This document shows, piece after piece, positions 18,505 through 27,923 of a stretch of 64,000 nt of DNA. This DNA is from Methanolacinia petrolearia DSM 11571. GTDB taxonomy: Archaea > Halobacteriota > Methanomicrobia > Methanomicrobiales > Methanomicrobiaceae. The number at the start of each line of letters is the position of its first letter. The first letter of the stretch is position 1. The stretch lies in the NCBI RefSeq assembly GCF_000147875.1, contig NC_014507.1:248001-312000 (forward strand), in the 5' to 3' direction. Under the pieces are notes generated by a model. It had not been told where the DNA came from. It did not search any database and saw only the letters and a program-made list of their open reading frames with translations. The position numbers and the translations under genes are program-made.

Positions 18505-18538
18505 GGATAATTAGGGGTACAACATGCCCCTGTTATCC
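18505..18538 (+). promoter_or_regulatory. Leader hairpin
   Basis: GGATAA (18505-18510) pairs with TTATCC (18533-18538), and inside it GGGG pairs with CCCC. The structure would lie in the 5' leader of the secreted-protein gene starting at 18641. Confidence 0.35.
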
Positions 18539-18640
18539 AACTGAAATATTGGGGGTAAATGTAACTTTGAAGATCACACAAGTCTCTAAAATTTCCTCTT
18601 TTTTTCGGTTTTAAACAAAAAAAGTTTAGGTGAAAAGAAA

Positions 18641-19403
18641 ATGAAAACAGGAATGCGGGTGTTGAGCCTGCTATTGATCGTAACGCTTTGCCGGTGCGAT
18701 GTTCGTTTCGGTTGTTAGTGCGGATAATGAACAAATTGATATTAAAGAAAGTAGACAGATTGTCAGTAAGACAATAAATGAATCCACCCCTTGGGACGCA
18801 AAAGAGGCAGCAAAAATTGAAGATCAAATTGATAATATATTGATGAATACCATGCTCATAAAGAGTTATGGTCTATCGACATACAATGTCCAGCGCGTCA
18901 GAACAGACACTCTGGATGTGCCTGACGACGGGTACTCATCAGCAGATGGTTCATATAAACTGTATAAAGTAAATGAACAGGATTCAAGTTATGACTACTA
19001 TATACTCTGGATGAAGGCAACCGGAATGAATAATGATGACGGATTGATACCTTCCTATCTCAGGGAAGTTAAGCCGGGTATTTCGTTGACGAATTCTAAT
19101 GAAAGAATCACCGACTGGGAACCCATCAGCGATACCTACACAAGTTCGCTGGTTAAAATCACGGTGAGTCTTGGGGTAGATCACGGAGGTATAACAGCAG
19201 GAGTTTCTCAAGAGTTCGATCTTCAGTCCGGTCATGTCGGGCCTGATGAACTTTCAACATCTAGTGGTGGTTACTTCAGACCACATTGGAGTGGAAATTA
19301 TCAGGGATCACAAGGACTCATCGGGGGTGCAGAATTCAGGGTTCCACAGGGAGGCGGATACCACTACGACATTACTCTTGATGTTACAGGAGCCGGATAC
19401 TAA
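18641..19403 (+). pseudogene. Secreted protein with frameshift in its signal peptide
   Basis: The natural start is the ATG at 18641, coding a signal peptide start MKTGMRVLSLLLIVTL. One extra T in the TTT at 18687-18689 then shifts the frame into an early stop. Removing one T gives a perfect continuation, LAGAMFVSVVSA, into the 234-residue frame that ends at 19403. The restored leader closely resembles that of the protein at 7786-8934. The mature domain has no recognised family; it ends with GGAEFRVPQGGGYHYDITLD. As it stands the exported form cannot be made unless translation slips or the base is a sequencing error. An internal ATG at 18699 would give an unexported protein. Confidence 0.75.
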
Positions 19404-19432
19404 TCCGGTTCATATTTTAAAAAGGAGAAATC

Positions 19433-19636
19433 ATGAAAGAAGATAAAATTGGTAAGATCTTAAAAATACTTTCAGTCCCGATTATTGCATTGGCATTTTT
19501 ACCTGTGTGGATTGTTGTATCTTCGCTAAAGATTTTTGTAGAACCTGATCCCAGACTCCTGGTTGGGGCAATTTACGCTTCGGTCCTTACATTGTCCTTT
19601 ATATATTTTGGTCTTGAACTTAGAAGGATCGATTAG
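19433..19636 (+). CDS. Small membrane protein, two segments
   Basis: 67 residues with two hydrophobic segments (about 11-31 and 40-62), otherwise featureless. It starts 29 bp after the frameshifted secreted-protein gene, with a strong AAAAGGAG before the ATG, so the two were probably one operon. Confidence 0.6.
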   Translation: MKEDKIGKILKILSVPIIALAFLPVWIVVSSLKIFVEPDPRLLVGAIYASVLTLSFIYFGLELRRID

Positions 19637-19812
19637 TGCCCGAAGGTGATTATGGGAGCGATTATATTTAATCACAAACACTGGTATTTGTACCCAATAT
19701 ATAATGTAATTCTGTTTTATTATTCTTTTAGATCTATAAATCAAGAAATTTGTATGAATGGTGTAATCCAAAACCTGAGATCGCACCTTAATGAGGTAAT
19801 GAGGTTGTAAAA

Positions 19813-20034
19813 TTGTCGGCTAAACCAATGCTTGAAGGCTATACAATTCCCGATAATAGATATATCTACGGCGATACTACATTCAGCGATTTCTATGTAC
19901 CTGATACAGGTAGATCTGACATCTCTCCGGCAACTGTAACATCGTATGTTAATAACGCTTATTGGAGCCATCCATCAGGGTTATGGGTAGGTAACTCGTG
20001 GCCATCGAGTATAACATTAAACACTGCGAATTAA
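19813..20034 (+). pseudogene. Truncated copy of the G1-like secreted protein C-terminus
   Basis: The frame encodes the last ~70 residues of the protein at 7786-8934, with near identity over LEGYTIPDNRYIYGDTTFSD and an exact GLWVGNSWPSSITLNTAN ending. There is no signal peptide, start region or catalytic Gln. Homology begins near 19827 (AATGCTTGAAGG). The following gap of 9 bp and the start of the next gene also match the other locus, so an entire two-gene module was duplicated and the first gene lost its 5' part. Confidence 0.8.
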
Positions 20035-20043
20035 GGTGAAGCC

Positions 20044-20931
20044 ATGATGAATGATAAGAAAATACTCCTTTTTTTTATAGCATTAATATTAATCATTTTA
20101 GCCATTGTCATTTCTTTTCTTCACATTTCCGTCCTTCCGGAAATTTTTGCACAAGATTCAGTCAAATCCCAGGTAATCGGGATCGATCAACCGGATTCAG
20201 AGTACTTTATTAATGATACATTTACAGTATCAGGAAATACAACACTTTCAAAAGATGATGAAATACGGGTTTATTTCTATTTATCTTATTTCATTCATGG
20301 AATAAAAGCTAGACCAGATAATATCTCAAGAGATGTGGTAGCACAAATCGTACCAGGCCAATCGGGATTAAACAGATGGTCTGCTACAATAGATACAACA
20401 GGGTTTTGGCCGGACGAGTACATAATTACGGTGTATAACAACAATAGTCAGGAGATAAACACAAGCAGGATAGTTGTTTTGATCAATAGAAATGAAAGCA
20501 TAGACCATACACCGAAGATGTACACATGCCATCCCGAAGAATTCCCGGACATTCCGATCATTAAGGAGTATGGAAACGAGTCTAATAAAATCTATTATGA
20601 TGAAGAGACATGGAATGCAATAGGGAGTGCAGTAGCTCCTTATTTTACAAACAATTCCAGGTACTGGGCATATAACGGGGGAATTATCAACGGCTGGGGA
20701 CCGGATTATTGCATAGGAGGTATCTCTGTCTGGCTGGACCCCGATACACCGGTAAATGAGACAATGATGGATGAGATATATCATGTTTTCAGTGAAAGTG
20801 CCAAAGCAGAAAGTCTGGATGAACCGTACCTGATATTTATCCCGGTGCGCTTTTATCCGAGTACTGATTATGTACCTCGTTTAAATATGCTTTATTCAAT
20901 TCATCCTGATCAGTTAATGGACCTGTTATAA
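20044..20931 (+). CDS. Membrane-anchored extracellular protein, long paralogue
   Basis: 295 residues. Residues 1-157 are homologous to the whole protein at 7312-7776: signal anchor, then SGNTTLSKDDEIRVYFYLSY and IDTTGFWPDEYIITVY. A further domain of about 135 residues (YDEETWNAIGSAVAPYFTNN to the end) is unique to this copy and could be a substrate-binding or interaction module. It lies 9 bp after the truncated secreted-protein copy. Function unknown. Confidence 0.75.
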   Translation: MMNDKKILLFFIALILIILAIVISFLHISVLPEIFAQDSVKSQVIGIDQPDSEYFINDTFTVSGNTTLSKDDEIRVYFYLSYFIHGIKARPDNISRDVVAQIVPGQSGLNRWSATIDTTGFWPDEYIITVYNNNSQEINTSRIVVLINRNESIDHTPKMYTCHPEEFPDIPIIKEYGNESNKIYYDEETWNAIGSAVAPYFTNNSRYWAYNGGIINGWGPDYCIGGISVWLDPDTPVNETMMDEIYHVFSESAKAESLDEPYLIFIPVRFYPSTDYVPRLNMLYSIHPDQLMDLL

Positions 20932-21088
20932 AGATTACATCAACACAAGATATGATATGTACAGGATGATCAGGTTTTTCTATGGATCTTCCGTGAGAGA
21001 AGAGATATTAGTCCGAATTACCCGTTTTTGAGGACCTGCTTAAGAAAATATATGACTTCAAACTGGAGACTTTCAAAAATGAAGAAGG

Positions 21089-21742
21089 TTATGATTCGGC
21101 TCTCTTAGGGGTCAGGACGACAAGGTACTCTCCCGGCCCCGTCTTTTCGGACTCGCAGTCAAGTCCGCTCATAACGGCATCGAGTTCGATCCACGGGGGG
21201 ACGTGGTCGCAAATTACCTCGAGCCGCTCGAAATCTCCTGTCCTGACGAAATGCTGGAGTATCTTTTTACTGCTGATGCCGGGAATCTTTCCCTGGACAT
21301 CTTTGATAGAGATGGTATAGTTATTTGGAGATATTTCAAGGGGTGCAGGGATCTCGAATACGGTTGACTTTCCGGCTTTCTCTTCGGCTTCCTCCTCTTC
21401 GACGACGTCATCGAGAAATTCAGCCGGCCGTCCTTCGATCTCCCAGATTGAGAAACCGGCCTTCTGGAGTTCGAAGAAAACAGCCCCGCTTGCGGCTCTC
21501 GCCACAAAGATACGGCAGTCCCCTAAGAAATCCATCAGGCCGGAGATCTTAAGCCTGATCTCCTGAAGGGATTCTCCTTTCATCTCGAACCCGGTCTCGC
21601 GGATGGGCTGCCACGAGCAGTCATCGCCTCTTTCGTATACTCTGACCGTTCCGGGCTCGGAGAGTATTCCCGTAGTCCCTTCGGAACCCAGGATTACTGC
21701 AACTTCGGTTTTATTCCCTTCGCAGGCTTCACATGGACACAT
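21089..21742 (-). CDS. AnfO-like nitrogenase accessory protein
   Basis: 217 residues. The N-terminal part (EVAVILGSEGTTGILSEPGT followed by VRVYERGDD) and the middle (FVARAASGAVFFELQKAGF then SIWEIEG) match the AnfO family, first described beside Fe-only nitrogenase genes. It is the last gene of the nif operon here, 9 bp after the [2Fe-2S] protein. Residues 42-91 look like the family's conserved helix-strand core, and the C-terminal part has a separate NYTISIKDVQGKIPGISS segment. Its exact role is not established; cofactor handling for the nitrogenase is the usual suggestion. There is no second D/K set here, so it serves a Mo-type cluster. Confidence 0.7.
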   Translation of the reverse strand: MCPCEACEGNKTEVAVILGSEGTTGILSEPGTVRVYERGDDCSWQPIRETGFEMKGESLQEIRLKISGLMDFLGDCRIFVARAASGAVFFELQKAGFSIWEIEGRPAEFLDDVVEEEEAEEKAGKSTVFEIPAPLEISPNNYTISIKDVQGKIPGISSKKILQHFVRTGDFERLEVICDHVPPWIELDAVMSGLDCESEKTGPGEYLVVLTPKRAES

Positions 21743-21751
21743 GACTTTTAC

Positions 21752-22069
21752 TCAAATCTCCAGGCGGGTTACGACATTCCCGCCTTCGATGTGCTCGTCG
21801 AGGATCTCCTCCACGTCATCGGGCGTGACGGACCCGTACCAGACATTGTCCGGGTATACGACAACGATCGGTCCCTTGTCGCATATCCCGAAGCACCCGG
21901 TATTGTTGACGAACACTTCTCCGCCGAGGTCTCGTTCATCTATCTCTTCAACGAATCTCATCAGGATATCCACTCCTGCCTGGGAATGGCAGTATCCCTT
22001 CTGCTGGCCGTTTGGCTTTGAACTTGAACATACGAATATGTGGTATTTTGGTTTCTGCAAATCTTTCAC
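21752..22069 (-). CDS. [2Fe-2S] thioredoxin-fold ferredoxin of nif operon
   Basis: 105 residues. Four Cys at positions 14, 27, 59 and 63 (VCSSS, GYCHS, GCFGICDKG) match the thioredoxin-like [2Fe-2S] ferredoxin family. It lies between nifN and the AnfO-like gene, 6 bp after nifN. A role in electron supply or Fe-S handling for cofactor synthesis is inferred from its place in the operon. Confidence 0.85.
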   Translation of the reverse strand: MKDLQKPKYHIFVCSSSKPNGQQKGYCHSQAGVDILMRFVEEIDERDLGGEVFVNNTGCFGICDKGPIVVVYPDNVWYGSVTPDDVEEILDEHIEGGNVVTRLEI

Positions 22070-22075
22070 CTCTGT

Positions 22076-23509
22076 TTATTCTGCTGTAAATCCTGTCTCC
22101 GTTACCGCGGCTATCTTCGAGAGCAGCTCCTGCTTCCTTAGTTCGCGGTATGACGAGTGCTTCTTTTCGAGTATGGTGTTTGTAAACCGGTCGAGGAATG
22201 ATAAAGTTCCTGCGTATCCTGCAGAAAGTATCCTCTGGCCTCCGACGCGGTCATGGATCGGAAAACCGGCCCGGACGATCCTGATGTCGTGCTTCTCCTC
22301 GAGCAGTCTTCCTCCCGAATGGCCAATTGCGATATTCGAACCAGCCTCAAGTGCAACCGCTTCGATCATGGAGAAGTCCGCACCTTCGAGGATAACCGGG
22401 TACTCGTCGCAGTCCGATTCTTCAAGGAGCCTTTCGAGTGCAGGAATCAGCCGCGAGTGGGCCGATCCCGTCGCGATTACCGAAGGGATCGAGCCATTCT
22501 CAAGGCATAATGAGGTATAGGCATAGACCAGTTCGGGCTCGCCGTAGATCACCGGCCTTGCCGATGCATTGTACTTGTGCGAATCGGCCATTGCATCGAT
22601 AAGCCAACCACGTTCGTAACCCAGGTTCTTCGGCATGGGCTTTCCGGTGATTCTCTTCAGGGTGTCCATGAACATGTCTGTATTCCCGATGCCTATCGGC
22701 AGGGGCAGGTTGATCAGGGGCACGCCGAAGTTCTCCTCGAGGTAATGTCCGGGCGAGATGTTCTTCTCGCAGGTGAGCCCGAACTGGATCGTAACCGGGG
22801 CACCGCTCATCTCCGCAATAGCCGACGTAGGTGTTCCGCCGTCCGGGATCTTCATGTACTTTCCGGCGAACGGGCGGTCAAGAGTCATGGAATAGTCGGG
22901 CAGGAGCGTGTATTCAACGCCCCATGTATCGAGGATCATTTTGATTGCCTTTATATCGGCAGTGCTGATATGCGGGATTATCACGTTGATCCTCTTGTGG
23001 TAGGCGATGTCCTTTCTTGCGTAGTGTGCGATTATGTCCCTGGTCGCGGTCCAGAATCCTTCGGTGTGGCTCTTATCGTAGCTCGGAGTCGAGACAGGGA
23101 TTATGTCGGTATCGATCTCTCCCTTCTCGGCCTTGTACGTGGAGATTATCCTGTTCAGGTCCTCTCCCATCGTCTCGGTCAGGCAGGTCGTAAGGACTCC
23201 TATAACCTTCGGCTTATAGACTCTCCTCACATTGTCGAGCGCCTTCATGAGATTCTGTTCACCACCGTAGATGGTCTGCTTCTCGTTCAGGGATGATGAT
23301 GCCACGTCGATCGGTTCGTGGTAATGCTCCACGTTGGTCAGTCTCATGTATGTGCTGCATCCCTGCGAACCGTGAACCAGGGCCATAGATCCTTCGACGC
23401 CCTTGAAGGCGACAACTCCTCCGAGCGGCATGCACATGTGGCACTGGTTCTCGTTGACAAGTTTGGCGGTATCCGTGCGACCAGTGCTGGTGTGAATGGA
23501 GTCTGACAT
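22076..23509 (-). CDS. nifN: Nitrogenase cofactor scaffold protein NifN
   Basis: 477 residues of the nitrogenase component-1 family. With NifE it forms the scaffold on which the FeMo-cofactor precursor is matured. N-terminal QCHMCMPLGGVVAFKGVEGS and LVHGSQGCSTYMRLT hold the Cys that bind the interface cluster, followed by TTCLTETMGEDL. It is less like NifK than the gene at 24915 and follows nifE with a one-base overlap of stop and start, as is usual for nifEN. Confidence 0.92.
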   Translation of the reverse strand: MSDSIHTSTGRTDTAKLVNENQCHMCMPLGGVVAFKGVEGSMALVHGSQGCSTYMRLTNVEHYHEPIDVASSSLNEKQTIYGGEQNLMKALDNVRRVYKPKVIGVLTTCLTETMGEDLNRIISTYKAEKGEIDTDIIPVSTPSYDKSHTEGFWTATRDIIAHYARKDIAYHKRINVIIPHISTADIKAIKMILDTWGVEYTLLPDYSMTLDRPFAGKYMKIPDGGTPTSAIAEMSGAPVTIQFGLTCEKNISPGHYLEENFGVPLINLPLPIGIGNTDMFMDTLKRITGKPMPKNLGYERGWLIDAMADSHKYNASARPVIYGEPELVYAYTSLCLENGSIPSVIATGSAHSRLIPALERLLEESDCDEYPVILEGADFSMIEAVALEAGSNIAIGHSGGRLLEEKHDIRIVRAGFPIHDRVGGQRILSAGYAGTLSFLDRFTNTILEKKHSSYRELRKQELLSKIAAVTETGFTAE

Positions 23510-24900
23510 TATTCAGATCCTCCCTTCTCTTCTCTCATGTACTTCCACACCGGTGAGCATGTGGTGGCATATACCTCGCGGATGAACTTTATAGCCCCTT
23601 CAAATCCGATGAGGCCGTCTTTCCTGTCGTGATTGTGGTCGATAAAGCCGACGCCCAGCTTGTATGCAAGGAAACGCTCCTTCACACCGCCTGCCATGAC
23701 GTCGACCTTCTTCTCGACCAGGAACTTCTCTATCTCCGCCGGATTTGCATCATCGATAATGACCGTTCCTTCGCTGAGCAGTCTGCCCATTCTCTCGTAC
23801 TCTTCCTGCTTTCCTGTCTGGGTTCCGGTAAGGACGATCTCCATCCCGAGATCCTGGAGCTGGCGGATGATTGCAAACGCCTTGAAAGCACCGCCAACGT
23901 AGATCGCGGCACGCTTTCCTTCGAGCTTCTTCCTGTACTTCTCGTTGACTTCTCTTACTGCTCCGATCTCCCTTTCGATAAGGGCTTCGCAGCGTGCGGT
24001 AATCTCCGGGTCGTCATAGAACTCAGCGATCTTTCTAAGGCTCTCGGCCGTGTTGTCCGCACCGAAGAAGTTCACATCGATGTACGGTATGCCGAAGTCT
24101 TCCTGCATCTTGTTCGCCAGCCAGTGCATCGAACCTGTACACTGCACGAGGTTCAGGCACGAACCGGGAGACTTCTTCAGGGCTTCGACCGTCGAATCGC
24201 CTGTCATTGCGACATTGATCTCGATCCCCATCTCGCGGAGATATCTCTCGACGACCCACTTCTCTCCTCCGAGGTTGTATTCGCCGAGGAAGTTCAGCTT
24301 TCTTGTCTTCTCGATGACATCTCCTTCCTTTGGAGTTATGAGCTTGTAGAGTGCCTCTCCTGCAGCCCGGTAACCAACAACCTTGTTGCCCGATACGAAA
24401 CCGCTCGACTCGACCGGGATTACGTCTATCCCGTATGTCTGCGAGGCATTCTTACAGACGGCAATGATGTCGTCCCCGATCATCCCGACAACGCAGGTAG
24501 AGTAGACGAATATCGCGGGAGGGTTGTACTTCTCCACCAGTTCGTCTATGCAGGCGGCCAGCTTCTTCTCCCCTCCGAAGATTACGTCCTTCTCCTTCAT
24601 ATCCGTGGAGAAGCTCTTCCTGTAGTTTTCAGAACCGCTCGAAAGACTGCCCCGTATATCGTACGTATACGAGGCGCAGCCTATCGGTCCGTGAACCAGG
24701 TGGATTGCATCGGTTACCGGATTCAAAACGACCCTTGCACCGCAGAAAACACATGCCCGCTGGCTTACCGCGCCTGCCAGGCTGTCTGACGTGCAGCATA
24801 TGCTGCTCTTGTTTTTACCTGTGGTAACGATCGAATTCCGGCGCTCTGTGATCAGGTTGTCTGTCTCTGCTGTCAGCGAACATGTGTTATCCATTGTCAT
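23509..24900 (-). CDS. nifE: Nitrogenase cofactor scaffold protein NifE
   Basis: 463 residues, alpha-type scaffold partner of NifN. Visible marks: CVFCGARVVLNPVTDAIHLV then HGPIGCASYTYDIRG (cluster Cys), STCVVGMIGDD, and LVQCTGSMHWLANKMQ. Unlike NifD it lacks the FeMo-cofactor His phrase near the C-terminus (here GVGFIDHNHDRKDG). A GGAG site precedes the ATG, 14 bp after nifK. Confidence 0.93.
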   Translation of the reverse strand: MTMDNTCSLTAETDNLITERRNSIVTTGKNKSSICCTSDSLAGAVSQRACVFCGARVVLNPVTDAIHLVHGPIGCASYTYDIRGSLSSGSENYRKSFSTDMKEKDVIFGGEKKLAACIDELVEKYNPPAIFVYSTCVVGMIGDDIIAVCKNASQTYGIDVIPVESSGFVSGNKVVGYRAAGEALYKLITPKEGDVIEKTRKLNFLGEYNLGGEKWVVERYLREMGIEINVAMTGDSTVEALKKSPGSCLNLVQCTGSMHWLANKMQEDFGIPYIDVNFFGADNTAESLRKIAEFYDDPEITARCEALIEREIGAVREVNEKYRKKLEGKRAAIYVGGAFKAFAIIRQLQDLGMEIVLTGTQTGKQEEYERMGRLLSEGTVIIDDANPAEIEKFLVEKKVDVMAGGVKERFLAYKLGVGFIDHNHDRKDGLIGFEGAIKFIREVYATTCSPVWKYMREEKGGSE

Positions 24901-24914
24901 TCCTCCTTTTTCCG

Positions 24915-26285
24915 TTACAATACGAGTTCGTAGTCTTCGTCGGCACAGTCGCGGTCACGGCGGTCGAGAAGTGCATTGCTTATCATCTCGATCAGGCGAA
25001 GGCATCCCCTGTAACCGGTAACCGGCATCAGCGGGTGCACCGCACGATCGAAGATCGGGAAACCGAACCTTACGAACGGGACGTCCTCGGCTCTTGCGAT
25101 ATATTTCCCGTGTGTGTTTCCTATCAGCAGGTCGACAGGCTCTTCCTTGATCCACTCGTGAAGGTCGAAGAGATCTCCTTCGGCCTTGACCTTGCTTCCT
25201 TCGATTCCGGCCTCTTCGAGCATTGCGCTGATAGTCTCCTCGAACTTCCTGCCGTTTGTTCCCGTAAGAACATACTTCGGGATCATTCCCATCGTGATCA
25301 GGAACTCGGTCATCGCGATTACAGTGTCCGGGTCACCGAATATAGCGACCTTCTTCCCCTGGTAATGGAAGTGTGTGTCGATGAGCGTGTCAATGACCTG
25401 GCCCCTCTCGATCTCGAGGGACTGCGGGACTTCTACTCCGAAACCGTCCTTAACCGCCATTATGAGGGCGTCTGTCGCCTTGATCCCGATCGGTATCTTC
25501 AGCGGGACACCGGGAACCTTGCACTTCTCCTGGAGGATCGCAGCTGCCTCTGCAGACGACCATGTACCGAGTGCGAGCGTCAGCTTAGAGTTGCCCGAGT
25601 CCTTGATGTCCTCGATCTTCGCCCCACCCATCGGGTACATTTCATACTTCTTCAGTAGGGGCGAGTCCATAACATTGGTGGTGTCCGGATACATTATCGA
25701 CGGAACTCCCATCTCGGTCACGATCCGCTTTACTTCCCTCATGTCGGCAGGGTTTACGAAGCCGGGGAAGATGTTCGCCTGCTCCTTCTTCGGGTTTCCG
25801 TCCGATTCTGCAAGGTAGTTTACGATTCCCTTGCACATGTTCGAAAACCCTGTTATGTGCGAGCCGTAGTAGCTCGGGGTATTGCAGTGGATGACATACT
25901 TGCCCTCCGGGATTTCGGTCTGCTTGATGATCGTCGGGATATCGTCCCCGATCGTCTCGCTGAGGCATGTCGTGTGGACTGCAATGATGTCCGGGTTGTA
26001 GATTTCGAATACGTTCTTTATTGATGTCTTCAGGTTTGCGGCGCCTCCGAATACTGAAGCTCCTTCCGTAAAGGAGCTTGATGATGCCATTGCAGGGTCA
26101 CGGAAGTGGCGGGTGAGCGCCATCCTGTGATATGCACAGCATCCCTGTGACCCGTGGCTGTGCGGCAGACAGCCGTGAATTCCGAGGGCGGCATACATTG
26201 CACCGAGCGGCTGGCATGTCTTTGCCGGGTTGATCTTTCCTGTAGTATGTGTTGTGACAGGTTCCTTTGGTACGCAGTCGAGCAT
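24915..26285 (-). CDS. nifK: Nitrogenase MoFe protein beta chain
   Basis: 456 residues, beta subunit of dinitrogenase. P-cluster ligands appear in NPAKTCQPLGAMYAALGI and SHGSQGCCAYHRM, followed by TTCLSETIGDDIPT. It has the short N-terminus typical of archaeal NifK, compared with proteobacterial enzymes of over 500 residues. It starts 2 bp after nifD, so the two subunits are coupled. Confidence 0.95.
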   Translation of the reverse strand: MLDCVPKEPVTTHTTGKINPAKTCQPLGAMYAALGIHGCLPHSHGSQGCCAYHRMALTRHFRDPAMASSSSFTEGASVFGGAANLKTSIKNVFEIYNPDIIAVHTTCLSETIGDDIPTIIKQTEIPEGKYVIHCNTPSYYGSHITGFSNMCKGIVNYLAESDGNPKKEQANIFPGFVNPADMREVKRIVTEMGVPSIMYPDTTNVMDSPLLKKYEMYPMGGAKIEDIKDSGNSKLTLALGTWSSAEAAAILQEKCKVPGVPLKIPIGIKATDALIMAVKDGFGVEVPQSLEIERGQVIDTLIDTHFHYQGKKVAIFGDPDTVIAMTEFLITMGMIPKYVLTGTNGRKFEETISAMLEEAGIEGSKVKAEGDLFDLHEWIKEEPVDLLIGNTHGKYIARAEDVPFVRFGFPIFDRAVHPLMPVTGYRGCLRLIEMISNALLDRRDRDCADEDYELVL

Positions 26286-26287
26286 CT

Positions 26288-27904
26288 TTACTCATCTCCT
26301 CCGGTTTCGTCCTTTTCCCAGGGCGGGGTGATCATCTTCCATGCAGGGGTCGACAGTGCGTTTGCAACATCCTGTGCGAAGATTATCGCACCCCTGAATC
26401 CGGCGTACGGGCCGCTGTAGTCGTACGAATGCATCTGCTTTGACGGGACTCCCATCTTGTGCGAAATATACTTGTCCCTGACTCCCGAGAATATCAGGTC
26501 GGGATGGAAGATCTCTATGAGCTCCTCGGTCTCGTAGTGGTTCGGGTCGTCGATCATTACGCTGCCGTCGATCATATCGGGATACATTCCGTCGTAATTG
26601 CCGAGTTTTCCCATTTCCACCATCTTGTCATACTTCCCCTTCGACATCTTCAGGTGGAGGTGGGGCTCCTCGTACATCTCGGGGTCCGGCTCGAGGTGGA
26701 GCTCGGGGATGTTCTTCGAGTCGGCGTCGCTCTTGATCGTCGGGATTACCTCACGGCCTTCGTAGTCGTCACGGTGGGCAAACTCGTAACCTGCAACCAC
26801 AACCTCCATCCCCAGGTCCCTGAGGAGGTACTGGTAGTGGTGGCTTCGTGAACCGCCGACGAATGCAAATGCCGTCTTGCCTTCACATATCTTGCGGTAC
26901 CTTTCAAGTTCCGGTGAGATTGCGGCAAGTTCGCGCTCGATAACCATTTCAGTTCTTGCAATCAGGTCTTCGTCCCCGAAGCACTGCGCCATGTCACGAA
27001 GGCTCTCGATCGTAGCCTCCACTCCTATGAAGTTCACCTTCAGCCAGGGAGTTCCGTACTTCGTCTCCATCATCTCGGCGATGTAGTTGATCGAACGGTG
27101 GCACTGGACAAGGTTGAGGTGGGCCTTGTGCAGGTTTTTGATGTTCACATAGGCCGAATCGCCGGTAAGGATCGAGTTGACATTATACCCGATATCTTTG
27201 AGGATGCGCTCGATCTCCCATCCGTCCCCGCCGATGTTGTACTCGCCGAGGATATTGATGATGTAATCGCCTTCCAGCTCGTCTGTTCCTGTTCCGATGA
27301 TCCGCTCCATTATCTGGTTGTTGGCGATGTGGTGGCCCGCCGACTGGCTGACTCCCTTGTAGCCTTCGCAGTTGTAATGGAGAACCGGAATCCCGTGCTT
27401 TGCTTCTGCGGCCTTCGATACTGCACTCAGGTCGTCTCCGATAAGTCCTATCGGACAGGTGGAGCAGATGTTAATCGCTCTCGGGTGGAATATCTCGACG
27501 ACCTCGTCGATCATCTTGGTGAGCTTCTTCTCGCCGCCGAAGACGATGTCGCTCTCCTGCATGTCGGTCGAAAAGCACATAGTTCCGAAGAGGTGTTCGG
27601 GGGGTGTCTTCTCATCGGCTCTTGCCTTGTTTCTCCTTGTTCCCCAGCTGTAGTAGCCGCAGCCTATGGGGCCGTGAGTGATCGTGATCATATCCTTTAT
27701 CGGACCTACGACCACACCCTTGCAGCCCGCATAACAGCATCCCCTCTGGGATATTATGCCTGGGACCGTTCTCGTATTCGCCTCGATCTGCGGGCAGGAG
27801 GCGGCCTCACCGGTCTTTGCGACGATATGCTTCTTCCTGTTCTTTTTCACCTTGTCAGGGTAAGGAGTCATTATCTCGTCTGTGTTCAATTCAGTAAGTG
27901 TCAT
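26288..27904 (-). CDS. nifD: Nitrogenase MoFe protein alpha chain
   Basis: 538 residues from the ATG at 27904, which has AGGAG eight bases upstream. P-cluster Cys lie in RGCCYAGCKG (about 55-61) and GPIGCGYYSWGTRRN (Cys82), the latter containing the Arg that lies near the active site. FeMo-cofactor contacts are the Cys in LVQCHRSINYIAEM and the His in KQMHSYDYSGPYAG; GVSQSAGHHIAN supplies the usual His at the active site. These residues indicate a functional nitrogenase. An internal stretch around LHLEPDPEMYEEPHLHLKMS is characteristic of the methanogen/clostridial group. Confidence 0.96.
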   Translation of the reverse strand: MTLTELNTDEIMTPYPDKVKKNRKKHIVAKTGEAASCPQIEANTRTVPGIISQRGCCYAGCKGVVVGPIKDMITITHGPIGCGYYSWGTRRNKARADEKTPPEHLFGTMCFSTDMQESDIVFGGEKKLTKMIDEVVEIFHPRAINICSTCPIGLIGDDLSAVSKAAEAKHGIPVLHYNCEGYKGVSQSAGHHIANNQIMERIIGTGTDELEGDYIINILGEYNIGGDGWEIERILKDIGYNVNSILTGDSAYVNIKNLHKAHLNLVQCHRSINYIAEMMETKYGTPWLKVNFIGVEATIESLRDMAQCFGDEDLIARTEMVIERELAAISPELERYRKICEGKTAFAFVGGSRSHHYQYLLRDLGMEVVVAGYEFAHRDDYEGREVIPTIKSDADSKNIPELHLEPDPEMYEEPHLHLKMSKGKYDKMVEMGKLGNYDGMYPDMIDGSVMIDDPNHYETEELIEIFHPDLIFSGVRDKYISHKMGVPSKQMHSYDYSGPYAGFRGAIIFAQDVANALSTPAWKMITPPWEKDETGGDE

Positions 27905-27923
27905 TTCTCTCGCTCCTGTCGGC

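Noticed and set aside
23629-24789. A 386-codon open frame antisense to nifE
   Set aside because: It mirrors the GC-rich codon pattern of nifE on the opposite strand, has no recognisable domain and no ribosome site; nifE itself is unmistakable.
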